The notes under the pieces were generated by a model. That model was not told the DNA's origin, did no database searches, and was given only the letters and a program-made list of their open reading frames with translations. DNA of 64,000 nt, taken from contig CM060734.1 of assembly GCA_030704615.1 (NCBI GenBank), forward strand, positions 22,504,001 to 22,568,000, written 5' to 3'. This DNA is from Takakia lepidozioides. Taxonomy: Eukaryota > Streptophyta > Takakiopsida > Takakiales > Takakiaceae. A program made the translations under genes and the position numbers. The first letter of the stretch is position 1; each line of letters begins with the position of its first letter. Below, one piece after another: positions 1-11,827 of the stretch.

Positions 1-1407
1 TGATTAATTACCCTTAATTATGGCTAATTAAGGAGTGAAACCCTAACCCCTACCCTATAACCTACTTTTTAAACCTAGCTAACGGATGACATCCGTCGGG
101 TTTCGAAAAAAGTGGTGTTGATTACTCATCCTGCACGGATGAAAAAATCGGGCATGGCCCTAGGGTGTCTCTCCCGCCGTCAGCAGCACTCCTCGTGCTT
201 CTGAGCTCGCGGGATAAGAGTTATGGCATCTGCGTTTTGCTGCTACCCTGTCTGCTGCTTCGTGCCCATGCTGGACGAGCTCCTGGGGATGCGCAATGGC
301 GGCGTTTTGTCTCTTCTCACTGGCGGGAGACAATGATGTGAATGCATTGTCTCTTTCCCTCCTCTGGCTTTTAATTCTTGCAGCGGCGCTTGTGTGGGGA
401 AGTATCTCTCTCTCCCTTCTTAAACCTAGCAAGTGTGCTTGTATGCTTCACTTCTCCTTTGTTTTGCTGGTGGTGATGGCGCACAGTTCTCTTCCCCAAT
501 CACTGAAGGTGCTTTTGGTGATTAGGGTTCCTTTTGTTTTATGTCTTTCTCTCTTGCTTTTGAGGTTCTTAGTTGACATCGATGACAAATGTAGGGGTCT
601 GTGATTCACCCGGGGTTCCACAATCCTCACTAACCTGTTGGTTTTTGTGGGGGCTTGCGATGGGACCAGGTGAGGATCCCTACTTGCTTTGAATTCTCTT
701 GAGCTTGCAGATAAAGATGTGGGCAAATGGAACCTATTCCGTATGGCGTCATGACTTGGCTGCTGCCTGCAGCCCCGAGCTTTGCTTGCTCCTGGTTTGG
801 CATGCTAATGCTTACTTTTGCCTTATGTTTTGCTGCCTTTGATGGAGCACTTTCGACTTGGCAGGCTTGTCTCTTGAAGCCCAGCATCTGGACCTTACCT
901 TGTCTTGAATCTTTGACAGCATTGCCTGTGGATTTTTAAACTAGGTATTGTTTTGGCCTTAAAGAGGAGTTATGGTTTATGGGTAAGGCATCAATGGTTG
1001 CTAGGTTCTAAGAAAGAGGAGGCCCTGTTTTTAAAGATGGCAGCCTGATAAGGCAATGACAGACCTCTTTCAGACCTGGATTTAGTGTGGAATGGAGCAT
1101 AGTGAGGTTTTATTTACAAAACCTGGCATAAACCTCCTGGAAAACAGTGTTGGTAAGCTCTACTGGACCTTTGCCAGAGATTATTTACCTTATCTTGCCA
1201 TCAGACCAGGCACCTGCAATATATGATTTATTTTTTGGCCAAGTGGGCTTGGTCTCGGGCACTCAAAGTGTTTGTGTGTCCATATCTTGAATCTATAATC
1301 TGGCAGGCCTTTCTTCCATGCCAAAATGCCTTACATGATGCATGTCTTGGGGCAATTATACATGGTGTAGAATGAAGCTGCAGTCTGTCTTGTCATGCCC
1401 AAGAGGG
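1..1407. other. No recognisable gene
   Basis: No stretch here shows a domain I recognise. Open frames on both strands are short, overlap each other and lack family motifs. CCCTAACCCCTACCC near position 42 resembles the plant telomere repeat but is not an array. Confidence 0.5.
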
Positions 1408-2144
1408 TCATTTGGTTACATGTTTGGAATCCATCAATTTGAGAAGCTCGTCCACTGCTGCATTAGAAACACCGCGAGTAGCATTTACGTTTAAGAGGAG
1501 CAAGCTGGCTGCCAGACGACTTGTTCGGCAGCCAGGATACAGATGGGTCTTCACCGCATATTCATACTCGGATACCACACGGGCATCTGTAGAGTCGCCA
1601 TCTCCCCCAGCTTGCCCGCTTTCTTCGTGGGCATTCACTTGTTGTTGTCCAACAGTGTCCGCAATTGAAAATGTCTCCCACAACATCCTCAGCATGTCCA
1701 TTTGCGAGTCTAATCCTTCCCCACCCACAAGCAAGCCAAACTTCCAACATTGTCGTCTTGTGGAGACTGCGGTCCATCCCCGTTCCCCTGCACAAGTCAC
1801 TTCCGCACGTGTCATAATACGTGTCATCCCCCATCTGCAATCAGCCAAAGCGGAATTCAAAAACTACGTTGAAGGATTTTGAGATAGAACCTAGAGGATA
1901 GAGGAGAGGCATTCTCACAGGGAGAAAGCGCAGGTTGGGATCTCGCAAATGAACCAGCAAATGAGTTGTAGCAGTGCTCAAAAACTGCATGTGCCCCACC
2001 ATGGCATTCATTGCACGGACACCATATTTGCCGCATATGCAGTCTCCTTGCATTTTGTTCTTCTTGTTGCCATAGAATTGCGTCTAACAGACGATCTGGG
2101 TCAGAAGCTTCTGCCATGGTCTGAATGACTTGACCTCCCCACAA
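1408..2144 (-). pseudogene. CACTA (En/Spm) TNP2-like transposase, N-terminal fragment
   Basis: Two adjacent minus-strand reading frames look like the start of a CACTA-type transposase. The upstream frame (2144 to 1857) has a Cys-rich motif IWCPCNECHGG like the N-terminal zinc-ribbon (transposase-associated) domain of the family. The downstream frame (1860 to 1408) carries LYPGCRTSRLAASLLLLNV then GVSNAAVDELLKLM, which matches the conserved CACTA block (LYPGC, LSxLLxLLNLK, SNxxxxxLLxLL). The DDE core that should follow is absent, so this is a truncated copy. The switch between frames near 1858 is either an intron or a frameshift. Family assignment rests on these two motif blocks; no terminal repeats were located. 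Confidence 0.6.
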
Positions 2145-2248
2145 ACTTACTAATTGTTTACTGTCTACTGCTCCAACTGACTACTATGCGTGCGTGACAA
2201 TGTGAGTATGAGCCCTCACCCTGAGGTCTATTCTTTTTCTTTGTTCCA

Positions 2249-2458
2249 GTGTCTCCTTGTATGCATTTTCACCCCCTGGTGAAGCTCTATGAGGTGTCAT
2301 TCTGTGATCTGGGCGACATTTCCAGCGACGATATGAAAGAGACTGAGAGGAAGAGTGCATACGAGGCCGCGAGAGATGCACGAGTGAAGAGTAACCTGGA
2401 AACGCTGGCAATGCTAGACCTAACAAGCACGAAGGAAAGGTTCATGGTGCTGCATTGA
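2249..2458 (+). CDS. Possible terminal exon, unknown protein
   Basis: A plus-strand frame follows a good 3' splice signal (pyrimidine run ending TTGTTCCAG at about 2,249). It encodes a short charged segment, DISSDDMKETERKSAYEAAR, ending in a stop at 2458. Composition looks coding (acidic/basic alternation, helical), but I recognise no family. It lies 180 bases upstream of the CATGAGC motif at 2,635. It could equally be a chance frame. Confidence 0.25.
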   Translation: MSPCMHFHPLVKLYEVSFCDLGDISSDDMKETERKSAYEAARDARVKSNLETLAMLDLTSTKERFMVLH

Positions 2459-2634
2459 AGTGAGCATATTTTGGCTTTCCGCAATACTTTAGTTTTTGCT
2501 GCTTCTTTTCAAATTTTAGATTTTGGTTCTGTGCAAAACAAGGATGCGACGTCGCTGGCATTGTGCAGCTTAGCACAATTATCCTGGAGGCCAAGTAGGA
2601 AAGAGAAGTTCGTGCATACTGGCCCTCCCCGCCA

Positions 2635-2695
2635 GGGGTTGCTATTTCATGAGCGGCATGAGCATGAGCGAAAAAAAAAAATGCATGAGCGGACA
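2635..2695 (+). repeat. CATGAGC-type element terminus (lone left end)
   Basis: GGGG followed by TTGCTATTTCATGAGC, then further CATGAGC copies (CGGCATGAGCATGAGCG, ATGCATGAGCGG). It matches the left end of element A at 7,018 and the end at 51,089. No inverted partner belonging to this end was found before 7,018, so it is a solo or truncated terminus. Confidence 0.6.
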
Positions 2696-2699
2696 ATTG

Positions 2700-4300
2700 T
2701 GTGTCCACGAAAATAGGGTTAGGAGGCACGGAAATAGGGTCATTTGAAGCTGGAATGTGGCACCACTGGACTCGTCATAGCAATGAAATGCAACATTTTA
2801 TTGCAAATTTTGTGGCAAGCCACATCTATACAAGTGTGTTCTAACTGTCATAGCCGGAATGGGCACTACTCTCCTACACCCTCCGAGGAACTTGCCCCAC
2901 CTTCCTCCTCATCCCCCTCATCCCCCCCATCCTCTGAGCTTTGAGATGCATCAGTTCCACTACAGGTGGACCCTCCTCTACTGAGAGTGGTCTATCCAAT
3001 CCTGCAGGAATATGAAAATGTCCCCTGACTTGGGGCGAGAAGTCCCACGGGGTGAGATGCTTGTTAGGGCAGTTGCTAGGATCCCGGCACGCCATCGCCG
3101 ACTATTGAAAAGGCTGCCAGGAAGCAGAGAGGGTGCGCAGGGAAGTGGGAGTGTGGGAGGAGAGGAAGTGAGAGGAGCTCGGAGCGAGGAAGTGCTGTTG
3201 CAGTCTCGGTTTGAAACGCGTGGGTGACAAAGCCAGTGTCTCCCTCTCCTCTTCCCCTCCCTTTCCCGTGCCCCCCTATTTCCCTCTTCCCTCTTCTTGT
3301 CTTTCTCCCTCTTCCTTTCCTCCTCCTTCCACCTCATTGCGGCCTCCTTTGAAGCCTCCCTCTTCTCCCAAGGTGATGAGGAAACCCCCCCCCCCCCCCC
3401 CCCCCCCCCTTATAAGCCCTCTTGGCTATAGGAGAAGGGGAAAAGACATTGGTGCTGGGGGTAAGCTCAAGTTGCCCATACTTGGCGCCAGATCTGAGAA
3501 TGCGCTTCCCCACGTAAGTGTCAAGGCCCTCCATCAGCCCGTGGGGTGGCATTCTAGCCTGAACATTGGATGCACCACCCTGAAGTGGAGGCTCATCCTC
3601 AACCTCGACCTTCAAGGGCGTGGAGGCCTCGACGGCCTTATGGCTCGGTCCTCTCACATAGCTGCCTATAGGGCTGGTGAGTTTGCTCTTAGGGTTTTAA
3701 GGGTTACATAGTTTAGTTTAGGATTTAGTTTCATAGGTCAGTTTAGGGTTAGTTATAATATAGTTTGGTTTTTAGGGTTTCATTGTTGCGGGGTGGGGAC
3801 ATATGGCTTTACGTTTGGAGGGTTTGTTTTCTCAAGGTTTTACTAGGGTTGGGAGTGTAACTCCACCGAGGTTACAGTGGATCACAGTACGGTTGGGAGT
3901 AACATAACTCCACTAGAGGGGGGGATACGATTAATTAGGTTTTTAGAGTCAAGATGCAATAATTCCTCTACCTCTCTCTTGTGCTAGGTCATGCCGCGTG
4001 TTTATCGACGTGTCACGCCTGAGGATTCGCTGCCGGACGTACCGGCTGTGCCACAGCCACCTGCTGAGGGCGAGACATCACCTTCGCCTCGTCCACGAGT
4101 TAGGCGCCATTGCCATGTCCACCCTTTGCCCCCACGGCCACCACCCCGAGGTCGTAGGCCGCCGAGTCCAGAGGCACGAGCCCTGGGGAGACCCCGCCTC
4201 AACCGCCTCCCCAAGATTGACTGTTGGTGCAGTTGGTGTTGGGCATGACTACCGGTTGGGAGCACCAGACCGATGATGCGGCGACCCCATGTTGTGCATA
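2700..4300. other. No recognisable gene; low-complexity stretches
   Basis: Contains pyrimidine-rich (3,235-3,380) and TTTAGGG-like (3,690-3,790) stretches. The TTTAGGGTT-like motifs are scattered and not tandem. Open frames are compositional and show no domains. Confidence 0.4.
3385..3409 (+). repeat. Poly-C homopolymer (25 C)
   Basis: An uninterrupted run of 25 cytosines. Its length is likely unstable in both replication and sequencing. Confidence 0.95.
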
Positions 4301-4304
4301 AGAG

Positions 4305-5368
4305 GGAAAAAACAGGGTGAAATGTGTCGAAGAAGGTACCGTCATTCAGTGCCTGATTTTATCAATTGAGCCGCTGCTGCTGCGACTTCCAGTTCACCAT
4401 CTACCCATGCAGGTTTCTTATAACTATCCTTCCATAGGGAATCATAGGTAATCTGGAGCTTGAAATTCGGCCCTCTTGGATGAATCTGGACCCACACTCT
4501 ATCCCTGCTCCTTCAGCTATCCAGGCCTCTGCACAAATCATGCATACATCCTTGCCTTGCTGCTAGCAGCTGACAATGACAACCTAGAATTGTTTCAGCA
4601 AACACCCCAACCCTACTGACTTAGAGGCTGTAGTGTCCAAAGCCATGTCTATTTCCAGAAAATTATCTGATGAAAATGAAGTTAGGCAGAAAACTTCCCT
4701 GGACTTGTTTCTAGTCTGTGACATGGGGGAGGACATCTTGGATGACCTCAAGGGTCTTCCTACTCTCGGCACCTGACTGAAATTTAACTCAGGGTAGGAA
4801 TCCTTTGAATAGCAAACAAAAGCAAAGAGAAATGGAGAGTGCAATTGCACCCAACTCAACTAATCACGCTAGTTCCTATAGTCAATTGCATCTGCTACTC
4901 TCTGTAATCTGACAGGCATTCACCTTTTTGCCTCGGTTGTCCCACCATTTGTTGGGGTCAGAAGAGTATTCATCCCACAACTTCTCCTCATATCTATTAG
5001 CTATTTTTGGATATTTTCTTGTTGTCACATTGGTAGTATCATGTCAAAGTCTCTCCAAACAAGATTCACTCAACTAGCTAACTTGCAGAATTCAACATGG
5101 AAATTTAGGGCAGATTCTGATAAGAAGGAAAAACAGGGTGAAATGTGTTGAAGATGGTGCCTTCATTAGCAGTGCCTGATTTTATCCATTGTGCTGCTGC
5201 TGCTGCGGCTTCCAGTTGACCATCTGTTTCTTGTAGCTATCCTCCACAGGGAATCATAGGTAATCTGGAGCTTAAAATTCGGGCCTCTTGGATGAATCTG
5301 GACCCACAATCTATCACTGCACTCCTTCAACTATCCATGCCTGTGTACAAATCGTGAATACATCCTCA
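4305..5368 (+). repeat. Diverged direct duplication, first pair
   Basis: Segment 4,305-4,552 recurs at 5,127-5,368, with shared landmarks AAACAGGGTGAAATGTGT, GCCTGATTTTAT, GGAATCATAGGTAATCTGG and GATGAATCTGGACCCACA. A neighbouring segment (about 4,957-5,134) also recurs at about 5,430-5,615. This makes a diverged tandem unit of roughly 0.5-0.8 kb with no coding content recognised. Confidence 0.75.
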
Positions 5369-5599
5369 GCCTTGCTACCGCTAGTAGCTGACACTGACGC
5401 CCTAACCCTACCTACAATAACATGTCAAAATCACTCCAAAACCACCAACGAGCTTCTCCTCATCTATGTTATCTGTTTTTGGATACTTTCCTACTGCCAC
5501 ATCGGCAGTAACTTGTCAAAGTCACTCCTAACCACCACAGATCCACCTAACGAGATAACTTACATAATTCAATATGCATCTCAGGGCCGAGTCTGACAA

Positions 5600-6256
5600 G
5601 AGGGTAAAATAGGCAGAAATAGGTTGAAGAAGAAGGTGCCCTCACCACATTGTCAACCTTGACCTTGTGTCATGACCCATGGAGGATTTGACCAACCATC
5701 AACCCAATGAACCTCTTGTGTGTGCTGCTTGCGACTGTAGTTAGGTACTGTCGGATTGGTCTGTGATGGTACAGCTGAGCAGATATAGATTGAAACACGG
5801 CCTGCTAAGACCAAGCTGACTCTCCCAAGAACCTTGTAAACATCAGGAAGAATACCAAATCATGGTACTAACAGGAGCCAAGAGCCCACAGTTGCGGGAT
5901 AGACAAACTTCTTCACATTGTACATTAAGAAAAAGCCATACCTTGCGATTGCAGTTGTCGCACCATCATGAAGGATCTTTAAAAAAACTCATGCCAGCTC
6001 TACTCCGTGCTGCAAGTTCAGGGCTGAGTCTGATGAGAGGGCGAATCAGGCTGAAATAGGTCAAAGAAGAAGGTGCCCTCACCACATTGTCCTCGACCTT
6101 GTGTCATGACCCATCGAGGATTTGACTGACCACCTCTTGTGTGTGCTGCTTGTGTCTGTAGTCAGGTAATGTCGGATTGGTCTGCGAGAACCACCATGGT
6201 GCAGCTGAACGGGCCGAGATTGAAACACGACCTACTAAGACCAAGCCGACTCTCCG
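5600..6256 (+). repeat. Diverged direct duplication, second pair
   Basis: Segment 5,600-5,824 recurs at 6,038-6,256 (GAAGGTGCCCTCACCACATT, CTTGTGTCATGACCCAT, GTCGGATTGGTCTG, TAAGACCAAGC). The lead-in before each copy resembles that of the 4.3/5.1-kb pair, so all may derive from one ancestral tandem unit. Confidence 0.75.
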
Positions 6257-6359
6257 TACTATTGAGGGAAAGGGAAAATGCTGAAAGCAGGCGGTTCACA
6301 ACCACCACAGAAAGAGACATTGCCATGGGCAATGAACAACGTGCCAGCTCGCTCTCCCT

Positions 6360-7017
6360 CTCTTAGTGCTCACTTTGCTCACACAGCTTCTCTCTCTCAC
6401 GTTTTGCCACAGCCACTTTGTAATTCTCAATTCCAATATGCAATGTCGTGATCTCTTCTCTACTTCCCTGCTCTGCCCCACACTTGTTCAAAGCACCCCC
6501 CTACTCCACCACCCCCCCCTCTTTCCCCCTGTCGCGATTCAGTGCTGCCATTGCGCGCGTGATGAGCATTCTGGACCACCTGCAATCCATGACGCAAAGT
6601 ACCACGTCCCTACCAACACACCCTGCACTACCCGCTCTTTCAGCCACTACTCCCCACATAACATCCGGTGCAATGCATGGCTTCCCCACTGTTCGTTCCC
6701 CATTAACATACATAACTACACCCCCACGCCCCGCCTCTTCCTGCCACCCTCTCACATCCTTCGCCATCGCCCCAGAGTGAGCAGCTTTCCACTCCCTGCC
6801 CACCCAACCTTGCCCGTCACAATAACCCATCACATGCCCTGCTCCTGGCACGTGGCTGATGATCATATGCGCCACATAACCCCTATTCAAAAATCCCAAT
6901 CATTCCGCCTGGATAGTCCATGGCACCTTAACTGTCATTTCCCCCACTCACGAATGCCCTCATCAACACTCATCCTTACCCCCACTCATCCAGCCACGCA
7001 ACTCATCCCCCCTGACC
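6360..7017. other. C-rich flank of element A, possibly LINE 5' region
   Basis: Strongly C-biased on the plus strand, resembling the region just right of element A (17,796 on), which leads into LINE-1. If both flanks were once contiguous, element A inserted into a LINE leader. No domain is visible in the open frames. Confidence 0.3.
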
Positions 7018-7135
7018 GAGGTTTACTATTTCATGAGCAGAAACCATGAGCCATGAGCCATGAGCCGCATGAGCCGCATGAGCGGTGAGCCGAAGTCTAA
7101 GACACGCGGATTTCATGAGCGGACTCCTCCAAATT
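7018..7135 (+). repeat. Left terminus of element A
   Basis: ACTATTTCATGAGC followed by clustered CATGAGCC, GCATGAGC and ATGAGCGG copies to about 7,120. Iterated heptamers near the end look like transposase-binding sites (inference). The first array-type half-site, GGAAATGCGGC, starts at 7,137. Confidence 0.7.
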
Positions 7136-7477
7136 TGGAAATGCGGCAGATTAAACAAGTATTAAAATAATAGTTTTATATTTGACCTTGCCGTTTTTGG
7201 AAGTTACAGATCCTGTAATGCGGCGAAGATATGTCGTCAGTAACAACTCCGCTCATGGTTTTTTAGATCCGCTCACGGAAATGAGTGACCGTGCAACGAG
7301 AAATCCAGTATACCACGGCAAAAGGACGTCGCATACTGGCCTGTATAGAGTATTCCGCGGTTTTACATGCCTTAACATTGGAATGAAGCTGACCCTTTTG
7401 CCGCGACTGAACCAATAGAGTCTGCACAATTCTATCATCTTCCAGTATTCGGCGGGAAAGTTTTGCAAGTGAACTAG

Positions 7478-7600
7478 GAAATGCGGTGCCGCATTAGGGT
7501 TTGCACGTGCGAAATTTCTCAGCGGTTTGGTGTTGCTGACTGCCGCATCTACCAGTACCTACGACGTTACTTGGAAATGCGGCGCCGCATTTCCTTGCTG
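7478..7600 (+). repeat. Outlying palindromes of the GGAAATGCGG family
   Basis: Two copies lie left of the transposase gene, at about 7,478 (GGAAATGCGGTGCCGCATTA) and 7,572 (GGAAATGCGGCGCCGCATTT). They show that the palindromes flank the transposase gene on both sides inside element A. Confidence 0.85.
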
Positions 7601-7847
7601 GGGGTCGAATGAGGAAAGCAAAGTTTGGGAGAGCTGAAAAACATGAACCCTCCAACACACAAAAATACATGCACGTGGAAACACGAGTGAATGACATAGT
7701 ATTATCGACGTTCGAGCAAAACAGGTTACTGGTAGGCAAGACATAAGTCGGACCTTTCTGTGGCCAGAGTCAGAGCTACTTGTAGCAGTACAGTTCTACT
7801 ATCCGAAAAGGATGGGCGTACCATTGTGTTGGGACCGCAAGCCAAGG

Positions 7848-10800
7848 TCACTGGTCCCCTGGATCCATATTCAGAAGAGTGTGCACCTCTTGGGGGCTCA
7901 ACCCTGGTGCATGTATGAAGTGATGAGTTGTGGAATTACACCGGAGTCTCTTTAGGTACACGTAGTACATATGCTTGCAAAGGCAGTATGATGCCCCCTT
8001 GTTCGCCATGATCTGAAAGTCGGTGCAATTGCAGGTGGGTAATTCTGAAATGGTGATGGTGTACACCTCATTGCGAACAGCTGAGCCTGCCGTGGCCATC
8101 TGATACACACGCCCAAAGCCTGGTGGGGGCACTTCTGTCGAGCTCTGGATTGTACAGTTCATCCGAAGTGCATTCCCCATCCTCGTCTCATTCACTTTTG
8201 AGGGAGGTCGCCGCCTCTTCGGTTTCCCCCAACGGTGTGTAGGATGCTTAGAGCTGTCGGGTCCCATTGTTCTTGCTCTCACAGGGGTCGGTGGTGGAGG
8301 CTGTGGAAGCGGAAATGGTTGTCTGGGGACGTCAGTGCGCTGCACCATCCGAAATCCTGCGGCGGTAAGGGCGTCGGCCTCAACCTGACTCAGATCGCAG
8401 CCTGGTTCCACCGGCCACACCGGGGGAGCCTCTGGCATTGTTTGTATGCCATACTTGGGCTTTCCATACACGCAAGTCATAATGTCGTGCCTGCAGAACC
8501 AGAACTGGGTGGTTGTCGCCTCCGCAAACTTTGAATCTTCCTGTAAAAGTAGGAGCAGGGACAGCACCATCTGGATTCCTCCTTATCATCTCTAAACAAC
8601 GTTGGCGTGTATCCACTCGAATTGCGGAACACCTGCCTCGAAACGACGGCTTTGTGCGAGCAATTCTCCACTGTGACGCAGACACAGTCGTCTCCACAAT
8701 GGCTTGGCCATACTGCATAACAGCGGGCGGAATCTGGGGCAAGCGAGCGGTGGGAATTTCTCGCACGGAATCCCCGCTTGAAGGCGATGGCGATCTGGAA
8801 TTCCTTGGGCTTCAATTGCTGGAAGACACATTGTGCGGCAACATGACGGGCCCTCGAGGTGCTGTCCGAATGTTCCTGTCGGATCTCCAGGAATCCTCTT
8901 CGCACCCGGGTTCCTCTTCAATCCTCCGCCTCACAGGGCGAGTACGGACGTACCCCTCTAGGTGTTCACCTCTGCGGTGCAGAGGCGTCCCTTTGATCTT
9001 CTCTCGCAATGCTGTCGCCCATTTCAGTGGATTCTTCGACCTCGAAGCTGTTCGCACCAACAATTCCTCCCTATCCGGCCCAAAGCCCCATTGTTTCCCG
9101 CTCATGAACTTGTAGTATGTGGCTTGCTGCATGATTGCTCTGTTGATGTCCTCCGTTGTGGCCGTCATTACGTCCACCAGATGTGCGGCAGAAGACGCTC
9201 GCCAGGAGGAGTGCACTGATTTTGCCATATTCGTGTTCGGCATGTCCGTGTCGGAATCCAAGCACCGCTCCTACAAAGACACAGACAATGGTGAGGAACC
9301 AATGGAAAGGTCCGTAATAGAAAGACAATTGCACGAAAATGACAGCATCATACCTCCCGCATGTACTGTCTGAACTGTCGATACCGGAAATGCCACCACC
9401 CCAACCAGCTGTGCAAGGCTCCCAAATTGGTTGTCTCCACTGCACCTGACGTGTTCCACCAAGCCTCGATGATAGCAAACTTAACCTCCGCGTCATCAAA
9501 TGTGGGTGCATCCTTCCACTCGTACAAAGGACACGGTGTTTAGCCTGGAATGAGCTAGCAACAAATTTGGTAGTGTAGTGGGATAGACTCTACATCCAAT
9601 GGAATCCACAGGATCTCTCTTTCCCCTCCATTGGAACATTGGGGTCCTCACCGTACACACACCGCACCGCTGCCTAGTTGGCCTGAGCGTTGTCTGCCAT
9701 GAATCCCCTGAAATTGGGCTCTGGCAATCCCGCCCTTGCCATCTGCTCGTTTATGCCCTCCCACAGATGCATCTCCGACTGTGTGTCCTCCCCTTTCATC
9801 TCGCTGATTGCAATCGTCATGAGCCTCTTGGAGTGATAGTCATAAACATGCGCACCCATAGTCACCCACTGATGGTTTGTAATTCGCTTGATGTGATCAA
9901 ACATCACCCAAGCATTCGACAGGTTTCCAGTTGTCATGCGAGTGACCAAGTCGACTCCACTCCCAGGCCCACACGTCGACATTTTAAAAATGTAACAACG
10001 ATCGGATTCGCTGCCTTGCCCTGGAAACCTGCTACCTTGGATGTAGTCATATCCAGTCATTCGTTTCACCTCCAGGATTGAGTGCATGTCCGACCCCCGG
10101 CCGAACTCCTGCTTGCAAGATACGATGTGATTCCGCACATTCGGACTACAAACGTGCGAGACGGACTCCAACAAGTCAAGCATCTCCTTTTCGTTCAAGG
10201 GCACTCGGTCTGAACCATCTTCAGACATGATTTTTCCAAGAGCAATCTTGTGGGCTGCCTTCAGCTGAATCTGCTTTGGTCTTGCTCCGGGGCTCAATTT
10301 TACCTCCTCTTTTATGATGTCGTGTGCTTCCTGCACAGCCTCACGCATGTTGCCTCTCGCCAAGGGGTGGCAGTGGACCCCAACGTGTATGCAAGCTCTA
10401 GTCAAGTCCGGGAGCAAATGGATAATGTAATATTGCTTGGCTCTGCACATGGACATGCACGTCGGTGGTTCTTTTGCAATGTGCGCACTTGAAAGTACCC
10501 GCAGGAGCTTGGCTGGAGACAATGAATGGATGATGCGTTGTGCCAGTCCAATCCGTCTCGTTTCTCCGCCCTCCTTTCGAAAGAAAGTGGAAGCAGGCGG
10601 GATTCAGGCACCTCAGCTTCCCCGCACAGAGGACGTATCGTACATGAACACCATCAGCAATTTTCGTGCTACTGGTCTTCGTCACACACCAGGGGTGTCC
10701 GTCATGCTTTCGATCCATGTCTGTTAACATCCCTGAGGCTTTGTTTGAGGAAGTGACAGGTGGAAACTCGAAGATGACATTGCCATCGACTTCGGGAGGC

Positions 10801-11447
10801 AGATACGTTACCTTCCTGACCGGAAATTTGGCATAGTCGAGAGCAGCCAGCTCGGAGCAAGAACCATCGAGGTGATGTTGCCGTAGGAGCTGCACAATGG
10901 ACCGGGTTGGAGTTATGCTCGAGAGTACTTGCGTAGCACCTGCAGAGACGTCCATGTCGGATTTGAACGACCGTGTGGAGGACATGGGGATCTCAATGCA
11001 CTCATCTTCATCGTCGGAAATGTCGAATACGTCCACACGAGAAGCTATGGAGGGTCTTGACGGTCCAGGTCGGGAATGATTATCGTTGCATACCTCTCTG
11101 TCGGCAGTGGCCGCCTGTCGGTTTCCGGACTCCTTTGTGGATGGTGTGGGCAGCGACTGATTCAGAAAGGGAATGGGCATTCCCACAGCTCGGTATAGGA
11201 TGGTGTCTAATGGGGGTACGTGCCATTCGATTCCGCAACCTCCGTCATTACCTAGCACGACAATGGTCTCGTCAATCTGTCCAGGAACATCCTTCCTTTC
11301 TTCTTCCAAGTAAACTGTGCCCGGTTTGAGCTTGAATTTAGAACAAAGGTAAGTTTCAGTCACTCTACAAAGTCCTCCCTCGTTTGGGATCCAGGCTCTC
11401 CCAAGTTGCGGAGGACAGCAAACTATAGCGTAGGAATTCGGAGCCAT
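7848..11447 (-). pseudogene. MULE-type transposase with C-terminal SWIM zinc finger (decayed)
   Basis: The gene reads right to left, starting best at the ATG at 11,447 (MAPNSYAIV). The N-terminal half (to about 10,440) has a Cys/His cluster (LRCLNPACFHF, then FKCAHCKR) that suggests a DNA-binding zinc finger. A frameshift near 10,440 leads into a transposase-core segment (10,400-9,674) with YDYHSKRLMTIAISEM and FRGFMADNAQAN. The core is broken by TAG after ADNAQAN, where TGG (Trp) is expected, and by a second TAG after HWM. Coding continues in shifted frames (9,260-8,380). The C-terminus has a SWIM motif, CNCTDFQ...CLCKHMYY (CxC...CxH), around 8,000. This order of zinc finger, DDE core and SWIM is typical of Mutator-like transposases. 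It is presumably the former mobilising enzyme of element A. Confidence 0.7.
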
Positions 11448-11827
11448 CGAACACCACACGAAGTTGGCAAGTGCGAGGTTCAGTATAGCGACAGACGAAG
11501 GCTCACAGTCACTATGCGGAGTCCATCGACGATTGGAAGTCGCACATTGAAGTGGAAAGTATAGTTTCAAGCTACATGCATGAAGGTGGGAGGTGTGATT
11601 CCATAGCCAGTAAGTTAGACAATGATGGCCGAATCGGCGACGAAATAACATCTCCTGACAGTTTCTCCTGAGGGTGGATCCAGCAGTATTCTCGGTACGG
11701 ACAGGAGCGTTCGCACTGACAAGTGCCAGGACTGTTAGTTAAAACGGTCAGACAACCTAGTGTGCTCATCAAGACTGGCCGCAATTCTGTTGTCGGAACA
11801 ATGCAACCCATTCAGGTTCAGCATGCG

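Noticed and set aside
1-60. Telomere repeat at the left edge (CCCTAACCCCTACCC)
   Set aside because: Only single degenerate units, no tandem CCCTAAA array; the TTTAGGG-like motifs at 3.7 kb are likewise scattered.
3211-3711. Pro/Ser-rich 166-codon ORF
   Set aside because: Driven by a pyrimidine-rich stretch and a poly-C run; no domain or splice context.
6366-7049. 227-codon ORF just left of element A
   Set aside because: Composition (His/Pro/Thr/Ser) reflects C-rich DNA; it runs into the element terminus and has no recognised motif.
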